Assembly (NCBI GenBank): GCA_029569475.1
Contig: JAKQSZ010000027.1
Location: 1-45,627 of the forward strand
Direction: 5' to 3'
DNA length: 45,627 nt
DNA from: Candidatus Eiseniibacteriota bacterium
GTDB lineage: Bacteria > Eisenbacteria > RBG-16-71-46 > CAIMUX01
Program-made: the position numbers and the translations under genes
In this document: positions 33,487-41,832 of the stretch, piece by piece
Layout of the letters: every line of letters starts with the position of its first letter
Position numbering within the stretch: the first letter of the stretch is position 1
The notes under the pieces: model-generated
What the model was told of the DNA's origin: nothing
The model's input: only the letters and a program-made list of their open reading frames with translations
The model's database searches: none

Positions 33487-35166
33487 TCACTTGCCCTGGA
33501 GTATGACCATCTTGGTCGACGGTCCGTCCGCCATTTTCACCCAGTAGACGCCGGGCGGCAGCGGCTGGCCGGAGCTGTCACGACCGTCGAAGGCGATGGT
33601 GGTCTCCCCGGCCGCCATCTCCGGTTGCTCGATGCGCCGCAGCTCGCGGCCCTGGAGATCCACGACCGTGAACACGCCGTTCTTCCGGCCTTCCTCCAGG
33701 CGCAACCGGATCTCCGCCCCACCGGTGGAGGGATTGGGCCAGGCCTGCAGGCTCAGCAAGCGTCTCCCGCCGGTGGGGTTGGGCACCGCCGAGATGTTGG
33801 AGGTGACCGTGGCGTAGGTGTCCTGGTTGCCGTGCCGCGTGTCCGTCCAGACCGGCACGGTGCGGCCGGCGCGCACCGCGATGCCGCTGTACTCCCCGAG
33901 CAGGCCGGCGCGTTCGAGGTTGTGCGGGAGCCGCTTTCCGTGGCGGACGCCTTCCGCCTCGTCCGGTCCTTCCTCCTCGACGGCGTCCGCCGGGCTCGAG
34001 GACGTGTCGGTCAGGCGCGTGTTGGGCGCCCAGGTCAGTCCGCCGTCCGTGGACAGGGAGCTGTAGATGTGCCACCGGTAGTTCGAGGTGTCGTCGCGGC
34101 GGTCGTACCAGCTCGCGACCAGGGTGCCGTCCTCCGCTAGGTCGGCCCAGGGATGGAACTGGTCGCGATTGAGGCCGGGCGGATCGTCGTTCATGCGCAC
34201 CGCCGAGTTCCAGGTCACGCCGTGGTCGGTGGAGCGGCGGCACCAGATGTCCATGCCGTTGTTGGAGACGGCGCGATCGGGGTAGACGCAGTACACCGTG
34301 CCGTCGCGCGGGCCGCCCGAACGGTCGACCAGGAGCACGGGGTAGGCGAAGACCAGGATCCCGCCGTTGATGTCCGAACCCGGGCTGGTTCCGGTGGCTG
34401 TCAGGGTGCGGTCGGTCCCCCAGGTGTTGCCCCCGTCGCTCGAGATGTCGTACTGGATGCGGCTGCCGTTGTAGTCGTCCCACGCGACCAGGATGTTCCC
34501 GTTGCGCAGGTAGACCGGCACCGGCCACTGGCACGACGCGCCGGAGGCCGACACCCGCACCGGAGCGCTCCAGGTCTGTCCGCGATCATTGGACATGACG
34601 ACGTTGATCCTCATCTCGTAGAAGCGGGACCAGGCGATCACCAGGCGGCCGTGGCCCGGCCCGGTGTTGCGGTCCACCGCGATCCACTCCTTGTCCTCGA
34701 AGGTCGAGCCGTTGGAGTAGACGGCCGAGAAGGGTCCTTCCCAGCTCATCCCCTTGGTGTTGGACCGGAAGACGGCAAGCTGGTTGGCGCCGCCGTCCTG
34801 GTAGTTCACCACGACCAGGTAGAGCGTGCCGTCGGTGTGGGCGATCAGCACCGGGTCGCTGTCCCACGGGAGCGTTCCGCCGAGCAGGTAGTCGGTCCAG
34901 GTGAGGCCGCCGTCCAGGGAATAGCCGACGCCCACCTGACGATAGCCCAGGCGGAAGTCGCGCCAGGCGGCTACCACGTTCAAGGGGTCGGTCGGGTTGA
35001 TCACGACCTGCTGCTCGTTCTGCAGCTGCTGGGTGGTGTCGCTGTTGACCCGGATCTGCGGCAGCTCGGCTCCGGCGCGCGTCATCCAGGCCGCGAGACA
35101 TAGAAGCGAGGCCATCATGGTTGTGAAACCGAGCCGGTGCGTTCTGCTCGAACAGGTGAGTCTCAT
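33487..35166 (-). CDS. Secreted Asp-box (BNR) repeat protein with FlgD-like sorting domain
   Basis: This 559-residue exported protein has a signal peptide ending near ...MTRAGA and a six-bladed propeller marked by Asp boxes S-x-D-x-G-x-T-W (SLDGGLTW, SNTKGMSW, SNDRGQTW, SSDGGNTW, STDHGVTW, STDGGLTW). The last ~85 residues form a FlgD-like Ig/T9SS type A sorting module (WPNPSTGGAEIRLRLEEG ... LPPGVYWVKMADG ... TKMVILQGK). The Asp-box fold is shared with sialidases, but the arginine triad is not evident, so sialidase activity is not claimed. AAGGAGA precedes the ATG at 35166. The protein is probably at the cell surface or released. Confidence 0.82.
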   Translation of the reverse strand: MRLTCSSRTHRLGFTTMMASLLCLAAWMTRAGAELPQIRVNSDTTQQLQNEQQVVINPTDPLNVVAAWRDFRLGYRQVGVGYSLDGGLTWTDYLLGGTLPWDSDPVLIAHTDGTLYLVVVNYQDGGANQLAVFRSNTKGMSWEGPFSAVYSNGSTFEDKEWIAVDRNTGPGHGRLVIAWSRFYEMRINVVMSNDRGQTWSAPVRVSASGASCQWPVPVYLRNGNILVAWDDYNGSRIQYDISSDGGNTWGTDRTLTATGTSPGSDINGGILVFAYPVLLVDRSGGPRDGTVYCVYPDRAVSNNGMDIWCRRSTDHGVTWNSAVRMNDDPPGLNRDQFHPWADLAEDGTLVASWYDRRDDTSNYRWHIYSSLSTDGGLTWAPNTRLTDTSSSPADAVEEEGPDEAEGVRHGKRLPHNLERAGLLGEYSGIAVRAGRTVPVWTDTRHGNQDTYATVTSNISAVPNPTGGRRLLSLQAWPNPSTGGAEIRLRLEEGRKNGVFTVVDLQGRELRRIEQPEMAAGETTIAFDGRDSSGQPLPPGVYWVKMADGPSTKMVILQGK

Positions 35167-35642
35167 GGCGTCTCCTTGCTCGACAGCGGAGACCGCCGCC
35201 GGCCTGCGATGAATCCTTCGGCGGACCGCGGCCGATCCGTCCTGCACTCGCCTTGGCAACGTCGGACATCCTAGCGCCATGGCCGCCGTGGACTGCCGAA
35301 TCGCGGTGGACGAGACGGGATGAATTGTACTCGCATTCGTTGTTATCTCGTAGCGTTCCATCGGGCTCGTTCAGAGCGAGCACATCAGGAAGACCAGGAA
35401 AGGGCAGCAGGAGCGTTGGGCGTGCCCCGGACCGCGCTGGCGCGCATGCCGGGTCGGGCCCCTGCGGGCTCGCCTTCGGCTCGGTCCCGCGCTGCGCGCG
35501 TGACTTCGGGCCGCAATGCGGCCCTCACCCTCCGGACCCCTCACGCTTGCGCGCTCCGCGCGCGGACCCCGCCCCCCTTCATCGTCCCACCCCGCCCATC
35601 CGAGGCAGCGCCCCGACCAAATGGTTGGCGCTGGGGGGTGAA
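35167..35642. other. Non-coding GC-rich stretch with small hairpins
   Basis: No gene is seen. The stretch from about 35440 to 35600 is dense in short inverted repeats, for example GGGCCGC-AAT-GCGGCCC at 35508-35524, of the kind found in intergenic palindromic elements. It ends at the cysteine synthase remnant, whose 5' part it seems to have replaced. Confidence 0.4.
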
Positions 35643-36165
35643 CTGGCGCTGATCCCCAACGAAGGGGGCGTACCACCAAGAAGCCGGTCCTGGACTTGGT
35701 CTAAATTAGCGGGCCCGGACCACCAAGAAGCGGATACTGGAGATGGTCGAGCGGGCCGGGGAGCTGAGCGGCGAGCCGGGCGTCTGCTGAATCAACCAGC
35801 TCCACACCCAGGACCGCATCGCCGGGTACCATTCGCTGGGAGAGCAGATCTGGCGCCAGACCGAAGGTCAGGTCGACGCGTTCGTGCACTCGGTGGGAAC
35901 GGCCGCCTCCCCGCGGGGCGTGGCGACGGAGCTCAAGCGGCACAAGTCATAGACGCGGATCGTGGCGGTCGAGCCGGCTGAATGGTCGGTTGTCTCGGGA
36001 GTACAGCCGGGTTCGCACAAGATCGAAGGAGTGGGGGTCGGCTACGTGCCTCCGCTCTGGAGCTGTCGCTGGTGGACCTGATCGAACCGGTGGCGACCGA
36101 GGAGGCCAAGGAGAATGCGCGACGTCTGAGGCGGGACGAGGAGATCTGTGCATCCCACCTCCTTT
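35643..36165 (+). pseudogene. Cysteine synthase-family pseudogene
   Basis: This is a decayed PLP-dependent cysteine synthase-like gene. Successive frames give LALIPNEGG, TTKKRILEMVERAGEL, then after a TGA stop INQLHTQDRIAGYHSLGEQI, WRQTEGQVDAFVHSVGTAAS and RGVATELKRHKS, then a TAG stop, then TRIVAVEPAEWSVVSG with PGSHKIEGVGVGYVPPLW, and after a frameshift near 36050 ELSLVDLIEPVATEEAKENA. The order and spacing follow the family closely, so it was a real gene. The N-terminal half, with the PLP lysine, is missing, and at least two stops, a frameshift and a 47-base internal duplication are present. Confidence 0.88.
35672..35748 (+). repeat. Imperfect 30-bp duplication inside the cysteine synthase pseudogene
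   Basis: ACCACCAAGAAG followed by 18 further bases occurs at 35672-35701 and again, with a few changes, at 35719-35748, 47 bases apart. Between the copies lies CTAAATTAG followed by a GC-rich spacer. Confidence 0.8.
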
Positions 36166-36682
36166 CTATCTCGGGTCCAGTGAAGGTAGTGTACGGAAGA
36201 AACCCTTGACACCCAAGGTGAGCCGGCCTATCCTCCCGTCGTTCCTGATTCCGCGTTGAACATGCTCTGACGGAGGCGATGGCGATGGACGGCCGCTCAT
36301 CTCATCTCATCTCATCTCATCTCATCTCGTGCTCAGTCCGCTCGGCACAGCTCTCTCTGATCACTTCCCCTTCCCAAGAGTACGCCCCACTCCCTATCCC
36401 CGTAGCTGCGGGATCCAGCCCCTAGGAGGCACAGCTTTCGTCCCGGCTGGTTAGCCGCCGCCAACCCAAGACCGACACGTCAGCGTCGGTCCAGAGGACT
36501 CGCGGGTTGACGGCCGGTCCGGGCTCGGCCGTTCCACACCACTCGCTCCTGCGTTCTTGAAGAAGACTGAAAGACTGCACCCGCACGTGTGTTCCTGCGT
36601 GCTTGATCTCGCTATCCAAGGTGCACGGGACGCTGGGGCCGCGTCCCGAGAAGGCGAAGAGGCGAAGAACATGGAGGTACCT
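36166..36682. other. Upstream region of subtilase gene
   Basis: This is about 500 bases with no supported gene. It contains the CTCAT microsatellite (36296-36325). The subtilase frame is open upstream to 36557 but has no coding character before the signal peptide. TTGACG occurs near 36510, without a matching -10 box. Confidence 0.35.
36296..36325 (+). repeat. Pentanucleotide microsatellite (CTCAT)6
   Basis: Six perfect CTCAT units run from 36296 to 36325, followed by a diverged CTCGT. They lie within a tiny frame (ATG at 36279 or 36285, about 30 codons) that has a GGAGG sequence close upstream. Changes in copy number would shift that frame, but nothing shows the frame is used. Confidence 0.85.
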
Positions 36683-39600
36683 GTGACTCACTTCGGAAGA
36701 TCTCGATCCTCGGTTCCGCTCCTACCGATCGATTCCAGCTTGATGGGATGGGCACGACATCGGTTCTGCGTGGTACAGTGGTGTTGTCTTGCTTTCCTGC
36801 TCCTGCTCGCCGCGGAGCGCCCGGCCTCGGCGGGCCCGAACGAAGGAGGGACCTTGCTGGTTCACCGCAATCCGTCGCTGGTGTATACCGCCGACCACGA
36901 TGGGTACTGCGGCCAGGCTGGCCTGGGGGAGTGTGCGCAGGCGGTGGTGACCGCCCCCGCCGATCCGGACTCCACCGTCATCTTCCACGTGCTGGCTGCG
37001 TTTCCGGGAGGCTCCAGTCCGCGGCTGAAAGGGTTGACCTTCGGTGTCGAGTACGACCCCGAGCGACTGATTCTGGCCGACTTCGGGGCTTGCATCGGCG
37101 ATCTGGAGAACGGCGCCTTCGATCTGGCTGGTGGCGGGTGGCCAGCGAGTGCGACCGGTACGACCATCGTGTTCGAGTATCCTCGGACGGGCCAACTGGT
37201 CACGTGCTACTGGTTCGCCGCGTACGCGAACACGGTCGTCGACTCGACGCTCTTCCGTGTCACGGCGCATCCTGACACCGTCCTGGCAGGTACCTTCGGC
37301 GATGACAGCATCCCGTCTTTGCTCGATCCGATCGCCGACTACGGCCGGCTCGGATTCGGCTGCGCCGGGTCCGCTCCCTGTCCGTCTCTTGGCAACGACC
37401 AGCCGGAGGGAGCCGGTGACGACGAGCCGAGTGAGGGCGACGGCGACCTTCCGGAGCAAGAGGACGGTTGGGACGACGACATCGAGGGCGGCTGTACGGG
37501 GGTTGAACATCCGACCGACAAGGTCTCGGTGTACCTGTTGTCCAACGCGGTCGACTTCGACCCCTATGAAACGGAACCCGTCGCGATCGAGTCGGTGGAG
37601 TTCCTCCTGCCGGGCCTGCCGGAGCGCTTGCGGGAGGCGGGTGCCCTGACGCTACGTAAGGAGTATCCGGGATCGCTGCTGGCCGACACCCTCGGCTACG
37701 ACGAGAACGGACAGCCGATCCGGCTTCCCGACATCTCGGGGTACTACGAACTGGCCTTCGCTGACTCACTGGCCGCATGCGCTGCCGTGACCGCTCTCAT
37801 GCAGATGGAGGGGATCCGGCTGGCTCAGATCGTGCCGCACTATGATTTCGTCCTGCAGACTCCTCCGAATGACGATTACTACGAGGATTGGAACTTCCTG
37901 CCGGCGGACGCGCAGTGGCACCTGGACAACGACGGCCTTCGGGGGCCGGACGACCGGTGCGGCCGCGCCATCGCTGGGTACGACATCGGTGCCGAGGTGG
38001 CCTGGTCCGCGGGCGTGGTGGACTCCTCGGTCGTGATTGCCGATATCGACACCGGCATCATGGGAGGGATGGCCGAGTACCCCGACTCCACCCACGAGGA
38101 CCTGCGCGTCATTCCGCTGACCTATGCCCAGCGGCAACTCATCAACAAGCATCCGGACCAGAATCTCTGTCTGCAACACGGCACAGCGATGTCAGGGTTA
38201 GCCGCGGCCAGGACCAACAATGATCAGGGAGTAGCCGGGGTCTGCCCCACCTGTTCAATGCTGGACGTTGAGTGGTCGCCGTGTGACGAGGTGCAGTGCG
38301 CCAACCGCGATCCTAATGCCTGCGGTCGAGTTGACGGCGGGTGGGAGAACGCGCTTCGCAACGCGATGGAGCTTGCCATGCCGGAGGGCAAGCGGGTCAA
38401 AGTGACGCTGCTCGAGTTCGCTCAGGATGGCCCTCAAGTCCACCTGAACATCAGCAGTCTGGCGTTGCTCTGGAGACTTCGTTCGATGTACGGGGTGAGT
38501 ATGGTAGCGCCGAGCACGGATGAGTTCACCAGCAATCCAGGAACCACAATAATCCCGGGCAACGCGCCGATGGTCTTCGGCGTTGGTGCCCATACCTGGG
38601 AGGGTCTGGCCTGGGACAGCCTGACGTCCTGCTACCCGACCCTGGATCAGGGGAACGGGCTGGGCTTCTCCGAGTGGCCCTGGCACGCTCGCGCAGGCAG
38701 TGTTCTGGAGCTCTGCGCGCCGGGTAGCGGACACTTGGTGACAACGCAGCCGTACCCGCTTGGGTGCAGCCCGGTTGAGACGTGCCGATACTACTGGACC
38801 AAAGGGATGTGCTCCGGAGCTGCGGCGATCACGGCAGGTGCGGTGGGACATCTGCAGGCGCTCTACCGCCAAGGGACGGGAACATATCTTCTGCCCGACG
38901 ATGTAGAGGGCATCCTCCGCTCAACCGCGCGGCCGTTTCGGATCGAGCCGACCGATCCCCGACTCCGACCATCCTGTCCGCCTTCCATCTGTCCGCGCGA
39001 GTTCTATGGCTCGGGCATGCTGGATCTCGCCGGTGCGACGCAACTAGTGGACTCGCTCTTGAGCGGGAGAGTCGCCCTCGACTGGAGTCATGTCGATCAC
39101 AACCAACCCGAGTGGACGTACGTGCCCGTGGACAGCGCCGAGGAATCAGAAGGTCCGGATCGGAAGATGTGGATCCAGTACAGGGCGAGCGGACAAGGCA
39201 GAGCCATGGTGAGCAGCGATCAGTTCGGCCTCGACGGAATCCCCAAGTATATCGCCTGGGCCAGGCCCTTCTTCAGCTCTAGCTATCCTGCCTACGGTAC
39301 CAGCATAGAGGACCGGAAGGACTTGGCGCTTGCCGGTGTGACGGACTGCCGGATTGGCCCGGTCGATCAGGAGACCGGAACGTTCACGATCACGGGCTAT
39401 GACTTCGCATGGCGGTACGCCGAAGAGGACTCTGCCCAGGACCTTCACTTCCTGAAAGGCGAGGACAACCTGTGGCTCGCCTACGGCCGCCTCCGACTCG
39501 GTCCAGGCACGGCCGTGCCCGAGCTGTCCCCGGAGCCTAACCCCGTCCTGACCCTGCGCGCGATACCCAGTCCGATTTCAGGCCCCGTAGCGGTGGGTTT

Positions 39601-39820
39601 TACCGTGTTTCCGGAAGGAGAAGTCAGCATCTGCGCCTTTGACGTCAGCGGAAGGCAAGTAGGCCGTATCTTCCAGGGTCGCGTCGCCTCCGGCTATCAC
39701 GAGGCCGGCTGGGACCTGCGAGATGCGGCCGGACTATCCCTGCCTCACGGGATCTACTGGATCCGCCTGCAAATGGGAACGAGCAGGGTCACGAAACGGA
39801 TGGTGGTGATCGGATCGTAG
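36683..39820 (+). CDS. Divergent secreted subtilisin-like (S8) protease with FlgD-like sorting domain
   Basis: This is an about 1045-residue exported protein. The signal peptide ends ...RPASA before GPNEGG. A beta domain of about 180 residues follows, then an acidic Asp/Glu/Gly linker (NDQPEGAGDDEPSEG...). The S8 core has D456 (IADIDTGIMGG), H499 (LQHGTAMSG) and S711 (MCSGAAAITAGAV). The usual GTS before Ser is MCS, and the oxyanion Asn segment (AAGN) reads APSTD. The last ~85 residues are a FlgD-like/T9SS-type module ending GIYWIRLQMGTSRVTKRMVV. GTG at 36683 has GGAGG five bases upstream; ATG at 36671 is an alternative. A decayed paralogue lies at 43449. Confidence 0.85.
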   Translation: MTHFGRSRSSVPLLPIDSSLMGWARHRFCVVQWCCLAFLLLLAAERPASAGPNEGGTLLVHRNPSLVYTADHDGYCGQAGLGECAQAVVTAPADPDSTVIFHVLAAFPGGSSPRLKGLTFGVEYDPERLILADFGACIGDLENGAFDLAGGGWPASATGTTIVFEYPRTGQLVTCYWFAAYANTVVDSTLFRVTAHPDTVLAGTFGDDSIPSLLDPIADYGRLGFGCAGSAPCPSLGNDQPEGAGDDEPSEGDGDLPEQEDGWDDDIEGGCTGVEHPTDKVSVYLLSNAVDFDPYETEPVAIESVEFLLPGLPERLREAGALTLRKEYPGSLLADTLGYDENGQPIRLPDISGYYELAFADSLAACAAVTALMQMEGIRLAQIVPHYDFVLQTPPNDDYYEDWNFLPADAQWHLDNDGLRGPDDRCGRAIAGYDIGAEVAWSAGVVDSSVVIADIDTGIMGGMAEYPDSTHEDLRVIPLTYAQRQLINKHPDQNLCLQHGTAMSGLAAARTNNDQGVAGVCPTCSMLDVEWSPCDEVQCANRDPNACGRVDGGWENALRNAMELAMPEGKRVKVTLLEFAQDGPQVHLNISSLALLWRLRSMYGVSMVAPSTDEFTSNPGTTIIPGNAPMVFGVGAHTWEGLAWDSLTSCYPTLDQGNGLGFSEWPWHARAGSVLELCAPGSGHLVTTQPYPLGCSPVETCRYYWTKGMCSGAAAITAGAVGHLQALYRQGTGTYLLPDDVEGILRSTARPFRIEPTDPRLRPSCPPSICPREFYGSGMLDLAGATQLVDSLLSGRVALDWSHVDHNQPEWTYVPVDSAEESEGPDRKMWIQYRASGQGRAMVSSDQFGLDGIPKYIAWARPFFSSSYPAYGTSIEDRKDLALAGVTDCRIGPVDQETGTFTITGYDFAWRYAEEDSAQDLHFLKGEDNLWLAYGRLRLGPGTAVPELSPEPNPVLTLRAIPSPISGPVAVGFTVFPEGEVSICAFDVSGRQVGRIFQGRVASGYHEAGWDLRDAAGLSLPHGIYWIRLQMGTSRVTKRMVVIGS

Positions 39821-40379
39821 CAAACGCCGAGCCGACCACAGAACCTGAGGAGGGATTGGGTGTGCGAGCGAATTGGAAGCCGACAGCATATAAAGACCAG
39901 TCCCTCGCTGGGGGGAGATCTTGCCTCCTTCGGCCAGCAGCAGCGGCGTGGCCGCAGGGGAGCCGGCCGTGGTTCTCCGCTCGAGGCCGAGTATTGGCCC
40001 TGTGGATGCTGGCAGCCACCGTCACCACCGCCCCCGCCGCAACCTGGCACATCGAGGCCGAGCCAGAGGGGAACAACCGCATCGCCGCCCTCGCGGCGCT
40101 GGCCGCCGGCGGCGACACGATCATGATCGGCCCCGGGCTCTACTACGAGCACATTGACGCGGCGGGCAAGGCCCTCACCTTCATCGGTCGCGATGGGCGG
40201 GAGAGCACCATACTGGACGGCTCCCGTCCTTTCGCCGGCGAGGGAGGGAGTATTATCTACACCTACAATCGTCCCGGTCCGATCTCGGTTGTCGGGCTCA
40301 CGATGCAACACGGCCAGGGCTCGGATACCGACGATTTCCTCGGTCGCTTCGGTGGAGCCATCCACATCAACAACGACAT
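36780..40379 (+). repeat. Duplicated cassette, intact copy
   Basis: This segment, spanning most of the subtilase and the first third of the beta-helix gene, is repeated in direct orientation at 43449-45483. The lengths agree: 3600 bases here minus the 1576-base deletion seen in the other copy, plus a longer intergenic spacer there (53 against 41 bases), gives the 2.04 kb observed. Confidence 0.9.
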
Positions 40380-41289
40380 CAACCACACCGGCAGCCTTTA
40401 TGCCCAGGATTGCTCGTTCCTGGACAACGACGTGGTGGGCGGCGATTCAGGGAACATGGGCGGCGCCATCGGGGTGAACCACGGGAACGTGGTTCACTTG
40501 GAAAACTGCATCTTCCGCGACAACGAAGGGCTCTTCGACGGCGCGGTCATGACCGTGTTCGGAGGTGACCTCACCGTCTTTGGCTGCGAGATCGATCTGG
40601 GAGAGATGTATTACGACATCGGCATCGTTCTGGACTATATGGACGAAGTGCGGATCGAGGATTGCATCATAAAGGGCAGTCCGGACAGCTTCAACCCAGT
40701 AGGAATGTCATTTTGCGGTCGGGTTTGTGAGATGCGCCGCAATCGGATCATCAATAATGGAACGTCGGGGACTGTCATGGTCACTATTAACGCATGTGGA
40801 CCACCCACCAACTTCGTTTTCGAGGATAACCTGGTCTGGTTGACGGCGGCACAGCCGCACGTGTGGGCCCGGTCGATCTACGCTGGAACCCGCGGCAGCT
40901 CGGTGTACCGTCGAAACACGTTTGTCGGAGATGGCCTGGACCACGACACTTCGGTGGGTGATCCTGTGTTTGTGGAGCACAACATCTTCGTTGACGGCGT
41001 CGTGGATGTGTTCAATCCTCCCGGGGGCTGTGTCTGCTGCAATGATCTCTGGGAAACGACGCTGGATCTGTGGCCCGGTGTCCACGCGGAGAACAATATC
41101 TCGGCCGACCCGATGTTCTGCGACCCCGAACGGGGAGACTTCACCATCTCCCGCCGCAGCCCCTGCTCGGCGGACAGCGTGCCCGAGGGCTGTGAGGCGA
41201 TGGGGGCGTTCCCCCCAGGCTGCGACCAGCTTCCAGTCAAGAAGATGACCTGGGGGGGCCTGAAAAATCTCCTACGCCGTGACCGGTGA
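39862..41289 (+). CDS. Secreted right-handed beta-helix protein
   Basis: This 475-residue exported protein has a signal helix (VLALWMLAATVTTAPA) after a long basic N-terminus. The mature part opens with ATWHIEAEPEGNNRIAALAA and continues with DTIMIGPGLYYEHIDAAGKA, the start of Pel-/CASH-type parallel beta-helices, followed by rungs such as LYAQDCSFLDNDVVGG and ENCIFRDNEGLF. It has no FlgD module; instead it ends VKKMTWGGLKNLLRRDR. The GTG at 39862 is set by GAGGAGGG seven bases upstream and by alignment to the ATG of the paralogue at 44974. It starts 41 bases after the subtilase and forms a two-gene cassette with it. Confidence 0.82.
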   Translation: MRANWKPTAYKDQSLAGGRSCLLRPAAAAWPQGSRPWFSARGRVLALWMLAATVTTAPAATWHIEAEPEGNNRIAALAALAAGGDTIMIGPGLYYEHIDAAGKALTFIGRDGRESTILDGSRPFAGEGGSIIYTYNRPGPISVVGLTMQHGQGSDTDDFLGRFGGAIHINNDINHTGSLYAQDCSFLDNDVVGGDSGNMGGAIGVNHGNVVHLENCIFRDNEGLFDGAVMTVFGGDLTVFGCEIDLGEMYYDIGIVLDYMDEVRIEDCIIKGSPDSFNPVGMSFCGRVCEMRRNRIINNGTSGTVMVTINACGPPTNFVFEDNLVWLTAAQPHVWARSIYAGTRGSSVYRRNTFVGDGLDHDTSVGDPVFVEHNIFVDGVVDVFNPPGGCVCCNDLWETTLDLWPGVHAENNISADPMFCDPERGDFTISRRSPCSADSVPEGCEAMGAFPPGCDQLPVKKMTWGGLKNLLRRDR

Positions 41290-41832
41290 TCCGCCGATAA
41301 GCATAAGCTGATCCAAAGATCCCACTCGCCCATACGACAAGCGATATGCGTCACTGCGTCTGGGTCACTTCGGTTGAGCGGTTGACGATCAGGGATTGCG
41401 CCAACGAGCGGTCCGGACTGCGCAGCGCGAGCCGCGTGGAGCGTACCCGATGCGGTATGTGAGCACGGCTCGCGCGACCCTGGCCTCAGAGGGCGTGCTA
41501 TGACGCGAGCCACGGGCGGTATATGCCGCGGATTGTTGTCGGGTCAGTTAGGGTTGAGCAACTCGAGCCTGCCGCTCGTACCGGGCAGGCTGACCATGCC
41601 GAGGGTCGGGGGTCGGCGCCAGTTGTTGTTTGGGACAGGTACGATGTGACAGGGCCGGCCGGCCCGGACGCTCGGCCCCTTCGCGCCGTTCGGGCACCAG
41701 GGGCCCCGGCGAGTTGACCGGCTGACCTCCGGGGCGTACACTGGACTCGTTCCGACCGTGGCGAATCGTTGCCGAGAGTGACTCGATCGACCCGGATCGA
41801 TGAACCGCAGGGAAGGAGGCCGCGATGCCGCG
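41290..41832. other. Intergenic region downstream of the cassette
   Basis: No gene is seen. An 8-bp inverted repeat (AGCCTGCC at 41566-41573 with GGCAGGCT at 41584-41591) could be a terminator. The right end carries the promoter listed separately. Confidence 0.4.
41714..41742 (+). promoter_or_regulatory. Sigma70 promoter candidate
   Basis: TTGACC (41714-41719), a 17-base spacer and TACACT (41737-41742) make a good sigma70 promoter about 90 bases upstream of the next gene's start. Confidence 0.6.

Noticed and set aside
33487..35166. Calling the Asp-box protein a sialidase
   Set aside because: Asp boxes occur in many propellers; the catalytic Arg triad and Tyr/Glu of sialidases could not be placed.
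36557..36682. Upstream start for the subtilase at 36557
   Set aside because: No ribosome site is present and it would bury the signal peptide more than 80 residues inside; GTG at 36683 with GGAGG fits better.
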